Assembly: GCA_015068765.1 (NCBI GenBank) | Contig: SVJY01000020.1 | Span: 1 to 34,880, forward strand | Source of the DNA: Oscillospiraceae bacterium | GTDB taxonomy: Bacteria; Bacillota; Clostridia; UMGS1883; UMGS1540 | Reading direction: 5' to 3' | Length of the DNA stretch: 34,880 bases | Shown here: positions 32,349 through 34,880 of the stretch, in pieces | How the letters are laid out: each line of letters opens with the position of its first letter | Numbering within the stretch: position 1 is the first letter of the stretch | The notes under the pieces: generated by a model | What the model saw: the letters and a program-made list of their open reading frames with translations, nothing else | Databases searched by the model: none | What the model was told of the DNA's origin: nothing | Translations under genes and position numbers: made by a program

Positions 32349-33221
32349 CTATTCCTTATTTTTCTCGGTAGTAACCGATATAGCTTTTCCGTCGCTGGTC
32401 ATAACGATATCGCCCTCTTTATCCGTCCTGTACAGTTTCGTCCCCGCATCCAAAAGACGGCTGAGCACTTCTGCATGCGGATGCCCGTAGTCATTACCCC
32501 TTCCGACAGAAATAACAGCATATTCCGGTGCCACCTCCCGCAAAAACGGATAAGAGGTGGAGGTGGACGAGCCGTGATGCCCTACCTTCAAAACAGTGGC
32601 AGAAACGTCAAGCCCCGTATCCAAAACAGAAAGCTCCTCTTCCCGTTCTCCGTCGCCGGTAAAGAGGAAGGATGTTTCTCCGTATGTAATTTTCAGCATA
32701 ATAGAGGTATCGTTTACCTCTTCTGTATCCTCCGTAACCGGGCCGAGGAACAAAACTGACGCTTCCCCCAGCTTTAAACTGTCACCGGGTGCGGGGTGCT
32801 GTATCGATAGCCCCTGCTCTTCTGCCTTTTCCTTGAAATTCCGGTATGCCCGGGTATCCGCTTCGGTTTCGGGCGCATACACAGCCCCGGCTGTTGCAAC
32901 GGAAAGAGCCCCGGCAAGACCGCCCACATGGTCCTCATGCGCATGGGAACACACAATATAATCCAGATAAGAAATCCCTTGCTTTTTCAAATAGGCTGCT
33001 ATCAGATTACTGTCGCCTGCATTGCCGCCATCAATGAGCATAGACTGATTCCCGCACCGGACAAGTGCGGCATCCGCCTGTCCCACATCAATAAAATGAA
33101 CCGCCAAGTGTCTGTCCCCGGAAATCACCGGGTTTGTTTCCCCACCAAACCACGAAAAGCGGCTGGCAATGACGGCAAGAAATACAAGGAATAAAAGAAG
33201 CCAAGTGTGTTTTTTTCGCAT
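32349..33221 (-). CDS. ComEC-C-like metallo-beta-lactamase-fold hydrolase, exported
   Basis: A 290-residue protein with a signal or anchor segment (KKHTWLLLFLVFLAVIASRFSW) and a metallo-beta-lactamase fold. Metal-binding motifs include HFIDVGQADAALV and SHAHEDHVGGL (HxHxDH), then FTGDGEREEE and the final KVGHHGSS. This is the arrangement of the C-terminal (nuclease-like) domain of ComEC and of stand-alone ComEC/Rec2-related hydrolases. It probably acts outside the membrane on nucleic acid or a phosphoester. The start at 33221 is set by GGAGG; a longer frame lacks a site. A consensus promoter lies at 33289-33317. Confidence 0.87.
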   Translation of the reverse strand: MRKKHTWLLLFLVFLAVIASRFSWFGGETNPVISGDRHLAVHFIDVGQADAALVRCGNQSMLIDGGNAGDSNLIAAYLKKQGISYLDYIVCSHAHEDHVGGLAGALSVATAGAVYAPETEADTRAYRNFKEKAEEQGLSIQHPAPGDSLKLGEASVLFLGPVTEDTEEVNDTSIMLKITYGETSFLFTGDGEREEELSVLDTGLDVSATVLKVGHHGSSTSTSYPFLREVAPEYAVISVGRGNDYGHPHAEVLSRLLDAGTKLYRTDKEGDIVMTSDGKAISVTTEKNKE

Positions 33222-33288
33222 ACAATCCTCCGAAAAACCGTTTTTTTGGGGGGCTGGGCAGTACCACCCTTTGCCCATCCCCTAAATC

Positions 33289-33317
33289 AGTATACCAGAT
33301 TTTCCCGGCGGTGTCAA
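33289..33317 (-). promoter_or_regulatory. Sigma-A-type promoter of the ComEC-like gene
   Basis: On the minus strand a perfect TTGACA (33312-33317) and TATACT (33289-33294) are 17 bp apart. Transcription would start near 33283, giving a leader of about 60 bases with G-rich and T-rich runs. Confidence 0.82.
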
Positions 33318-33385
33318 TCCCCGGCATTTTTACCGACCGCCGAATTTTGGTTTACGGACGAGCCGCACCATCTGGCTCCCTTCTG

Positions 33386-33393
33386 CATACACT
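33386..33393 (+). promoter_or_regulatory. Possible SigE-type -10 of the cotJ operon
   Basis: CATACACT matches the SigE -10 pattern CATACANT, ~45 bp before cotJA. A convincing -35 was not found, so this is a suggestion; cotJ in B. subtilis is a mother-cell SigE operon. Confidence 0.45.
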
Positions 33394-33401
33394 ATCTATG
33401 T

Positions 33402-33419
33402 AAAACCTTGTAAGGTTTT
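33402..33419 (+). promoter_or_regulatory. Dyad in the cotJ leader
   Basis: AAAACCTT (33402-33409) and AAGGTTTT (33412-33419) form an 8-bp perfect dyad with a 2-base centre, between the presumed promoter and the ribosome site of cotJA. The short centre favours a protein-bound operator over an RNA hairpin. Confidence 0.5.
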
Positions 33420-33437
33420 GACAGAAAGGAGCCAATT

Positions 33438-33650
33438 ATGGTAAATCGTGACTTATGCGGCACCATGCCGTCTAATCCCATTCTGGCATATGCTTATGTG
33501 CCCATGCAAAAATGGAGCGAAACGTACACGCCGGCCGAAGGTCTCACACGCGGCACCATGTTTCCTGCCCTTGATAAACCGCTTGGCGTTTACGGTCGGG
33601 ATCTTTGTAAAAAATGCGACGATGAGGAGGTAATGTGCTGTGACATCTAA
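33438..33650 (+). CDS. cotJA: Spore coat protein CotJA
   Basis: A 70-residue protein with the CotJA pattern: LAYAYVPMQKWSETYTPAEGLTRGTMFPALDKPLGVYG. It is a small inner-coat protein that needs CotJC for assembly. The C-terminus adds a cysteine-rich tail (CKKCDDEEVMCCDI). AAAGGAG precedes the ATG. It overlaps cotJB by 11 bp. Confidence 0.9.
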   Translation: MVNRDLCGTMPSNPILAYAYVPMQKWSETYTPAEGLTRGTMFPALDKPLGVYGRDLCKKCDDEEVMCCDI

Positions 33651-33888
33651 AACAAGAAAAGAAATGCTTCGCGATGTGATGGAAGCAGACTTCGCCGCCT
33701 ATGATCTCCAGCTTTATCTGGATACGCACCCTGATGACGAAAAGGCACTTTCGATGTACAGCGATGTCGTTCGCCGTGCTGCCGATTATAAACGTGCCTA
33801 CGAAGCGGCTTTCGGTCCCCTGACCGTCGATGCCGCCGCCGGCAAGAGAGAGTGGACATGGATTAAATCTCCGTGGCCGTGGGAATAA
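33640..33888 (+). CDS. cotJB: Spore coat protein CotJB
   Basis: An 82-residue protein of the CotJB family, helical and acidic/basic in alternation (LRDVMEADFAAYDLQLYLDTHPDDEKAL), ending in the conserved tryptophan-rich WTWIKSPWPWE. The GTG start at 33640 lies behind GAGGAGG inside the end of cotJA. It is the middle gene of cotJABC. Confidence 0.92.
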   Translation: MTSKTRKEMLRDVMEADFAAYDLQLYLDTHPDDEKALSMYSDVVRRAADYKRAYEAAFGPLTVDAAAGKREWTWIKSPWPWE

Positions 33889-33900
33889 AGGAGAGATTGT

Positions 33901-34047
33901 ATGTGGAATTATCAAAAAAAATTACAGTACCCGATCAATATTAAAAACACAAATCCAAAGCTGGCAAAATATATCATGAGTCAGTACGGCGGAGCGTACT
34001 GCAAATGTTTGAGTAGCCTAGCTAATGCCGCCAAAACACACATTTAA
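33901..34047 (+). pseudogene. cotJC: cotJC 5' part, interrupted by a mobile element
   Basis: The first ~31 residues (MWNYQKKLQYPINIKNTNPK, then LAKYIMSQYGG) are the conserved N-terminus of CotJC, a di-manganese catalase-like spore coat protein normally ~190 residues long. AAGGAGA precedes the ATG, 12 bp after cotJB. Homology stops at about 33990-33994, inside QYGG; a further 17 residues (AYCKCLSSLANAAKTHI) and a stop come from inserted DNA. The metal-binding residues lie in the missing part. The rest of cotJC should lie beyond the window on the far side of the serine-recombinase element. Precise excision would restore the frame, so this may be a conditionally interrupted gene and not a dead one. 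Confidence 0.88.
33982..34001. mobile_element. Presumed attachment-site junction (cotJC / element)
   Basis: CAGTACG (33982-33988) and CGTACTG (33995-34001) form a 7-bp perfect dyad around GCGGAG, exactly where CotJC homology ends. Serine recombinases use such dyad-flanked sites with a 2-bp crossover. The left arm belongs to cotJC and the right arm to the element. The exact crossover cannot be fixed without the other end. Confidence 0.65.
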
Positions 34048-34880
34048 GCCGTTTTCCGCCATCTCCGCCTTTTATAATTTCTTTAAAAATTGTCCTTGCC
34101 ATGTTGTTCTTTTCCATATTACTTACATCTGCGTCTTTCAAAACTTCCGTCAATCTGCGAAGCTCTTTTTTGTTTAGCTTAACCTCTTCTTTCGGTTCTT
34201 CTTCCTGAGCTTGCTCAAGCATTTCTTTCAGCTTATCAATTTCATCCGTGATAGCTTTTTTCTTTGCTTTGTACTCTTCAAGAGTATCTACACCATCTTC
34301 ATAAGCAAGCTTTACTCGTTCCAAACGGATTTCAAGTCTTTGAATTTGTGCAGATATTATCCTGCTGTCATCGTTGATATTTACTTCCTTAACAGAATTA
34401 GGCTCAGCAAAATCCAGTTCAACATTTGGTAGTTCTATTTCAGATAAAATGTTAAGAATGATATTAGCTATTTTTTCTGCTTTTATATATCCAACTCCGT
34501 CGCATTTTCCTCTACTTCGCTCTGAACAACCGAAGTATCCGCCCTGATAAGACAAAACTTTTCCGCATTTCTCACATCTTAATAATCCGGTTAACCAGTG
34601 AGATAAATCTTTACGATCAGAATTATAATACTTGCCATACTTTTCTTTTTGCTTAACCAATCTTTCCTGCGTCTTATCCCAGGTTTCCATATCTATAATA
34701 GGTTCGTGATGTCCATCGCTGATAATCATATCTTCCAAATTATAGTTTCTTGAACGTTTACCGTTTGGACTCCAACAGATTTTTCCTATGTACAACATAT
34801 TATGAAGCCAATAGTCTATGGTTCTGTTCTCAATCTTACAGTTCCGATGTGTTTTTATTCCCATAGCATTCAGTTCTTTT
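33995..34880. mobile_element. Left end of a serine-recombinase element inserted in cotJC
   Basis: Everything right of the junction belongs to an element that encodes a large serine recombinase on the minus strand, with its stop codon ~25 bp from the presumed att site. It runs past the window edge, so its size and cargo are unknown. Recombinase next to the end and insertion in a sporulation gene are the layout of skin-type intervening elements. Confidence 0.85.
34022..34880 (-). CDS. Large serine recombinase, C-terminal part (cut by window edge)
   Basis: At least 285 residues, open to the window edge; the catalytic N-terminal domain lies outside. Visible are the end of the recombinase domain (KELNAMGIKTHR ... 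IDYWLHNMLYIGKICWSPNGKRS), the recombinase zinc ribbon with its cysteines (LLRCEKCGKVLSYQGGYFGC, then RGKC), and a long coiled coil (~180-245, RLEIRLERVKLAYEDGVDTL) that such integrases use for synapsis control. The apparent ATG at 34864 is internal because codons continue upstream in frame. It would integrate and excise the element at the att site ~25 bp past its stop. Confidence 0.92.
   Translation of the reverse strand, partial: KELNAMGIKTHRNCKIENRTIDYWLHNMLYIGKICWSPNGKRSRNYNLEDMIISDGHHEPIIDMETWDKTQERLVKQKEKYGKYYNSDRKDLSHWLTGLLRCEKCGKVLSYQGGYFGCSERSRGKCDGVGYIKAEKIANIILNILSEIELPNVELDFAEPNSVKEVNINDDSRIISAQIQRLEIRLERVKLAYEDGVDTLEEYKAKKKAITDEIDKLKEMLEQAQEEEPKEEVKLNKKELRRLTEVLKDADVSNMEKNNMARTIFKEIIKGGDGGKRLKCVFWRH

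Noticed and set aside
32073-32759. Long open frame with recurring FYK-type residues
   Set aside because: The repeats arise from the 21-bp part of the array read in one frame; the 22-bp part breaks any frame, and the rest of the frame is antisense to the ComEC-like gene.
131-34880. tRNA or rRNA genes
   Set aside because: I saw no cloverleaf-like or rRNA-like stretch in the intergenic gaps; a covariance-model scan was not possible here.

Overview
The window looks like a piece of chromosome from an endospore-forming, mid-GC member of the Clostridia, probably a gut Oscillospirales- or Lachnospirales-type organism. This rests on a complete spoIIA operon (spoIIAA-spoIIAB-sigF) behind a near-perfect SigH-type promoter, a cotJ spore-coat operon, a DnaD/DnaC-type primosome pair, a DUF4364 protein, an SLH-domain surface protein, and strong AGGAGG-type ribosome binding sites throughout. 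The lineage is an inference from gene content; no rRNA gene is present.

Layout. (1) 1-1471: a gene on the minus strand for an HTH / GHKL-ATPase / STAS-like (DUF4325) protein, bracketed by two 98-bp direct repeats that differ at three positions. (2) 1497-4578: a Gfo/Idh/MocA oxidoreductase diverging from an AraC-type regulator, with a dyad sitting inside their overlapping promoters, followed by a YlmH-like S4 RNA-binding protein. (3) 4698-10608: a MacA/MacB-type ABC efflux operon whose adaptor appears internally duplicated, ending in an SLH surface protein. (4) 10691-13690: alaS and a HIT-family gene on the minus strand, with a leader hairpin. (5) 14043-16561: the DnaD, DnaC-like and DUF4364 operon. 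(6) 16618-17395: a small minus-strand operon pairing a Cys-rich mini-protein with a sigma-region-4-like HTH protein. (7) 17495-18980: the spoIIA operon. (8) 18981-19443: a non-coding stretch with the SigH promoter and a tight cluster of DnaA boxes. (9) 19444-21420: an exported phosphodiester glycosidase. (10) 21466-27979: a complete type I restriction-modification operon, hsdM-hsdS-hsdR. (11) 28050-29851: an AI-2E-family membrane protein and a zinc-ribbon membrane protein. (12) 29852-32348: an accessory patch with an IS1595/ISXO2-type transposase split into two frames and, just upstream of it, a regular array of about 19 TTTTATAAAA-like cores at 21-22 bp spacing with unrelated 11-12 bp spacers. 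(13) 32349-33221: a secreted or membrane-anchored ComEC-like metallo-hydrolase. (14) 33438-34880: cotJA, cotJB and the first ~31 codons of cotJC, which is cut by the end of an element carrying a large serine recombinase.

The two most striking features are the 21-22 bp phased array (31836-32223), which fits no feature class I can name, and the interruption of cotJC by a serine-recombinase element. The second has the architecture of the sporulation-controlled intervening elements known from sigK (skin) and spsM (SPbeta). The DnaA-box cluster upstream of the spoIIA operon, in a window that also encodes primosome proteins, is a third signal worth checking.
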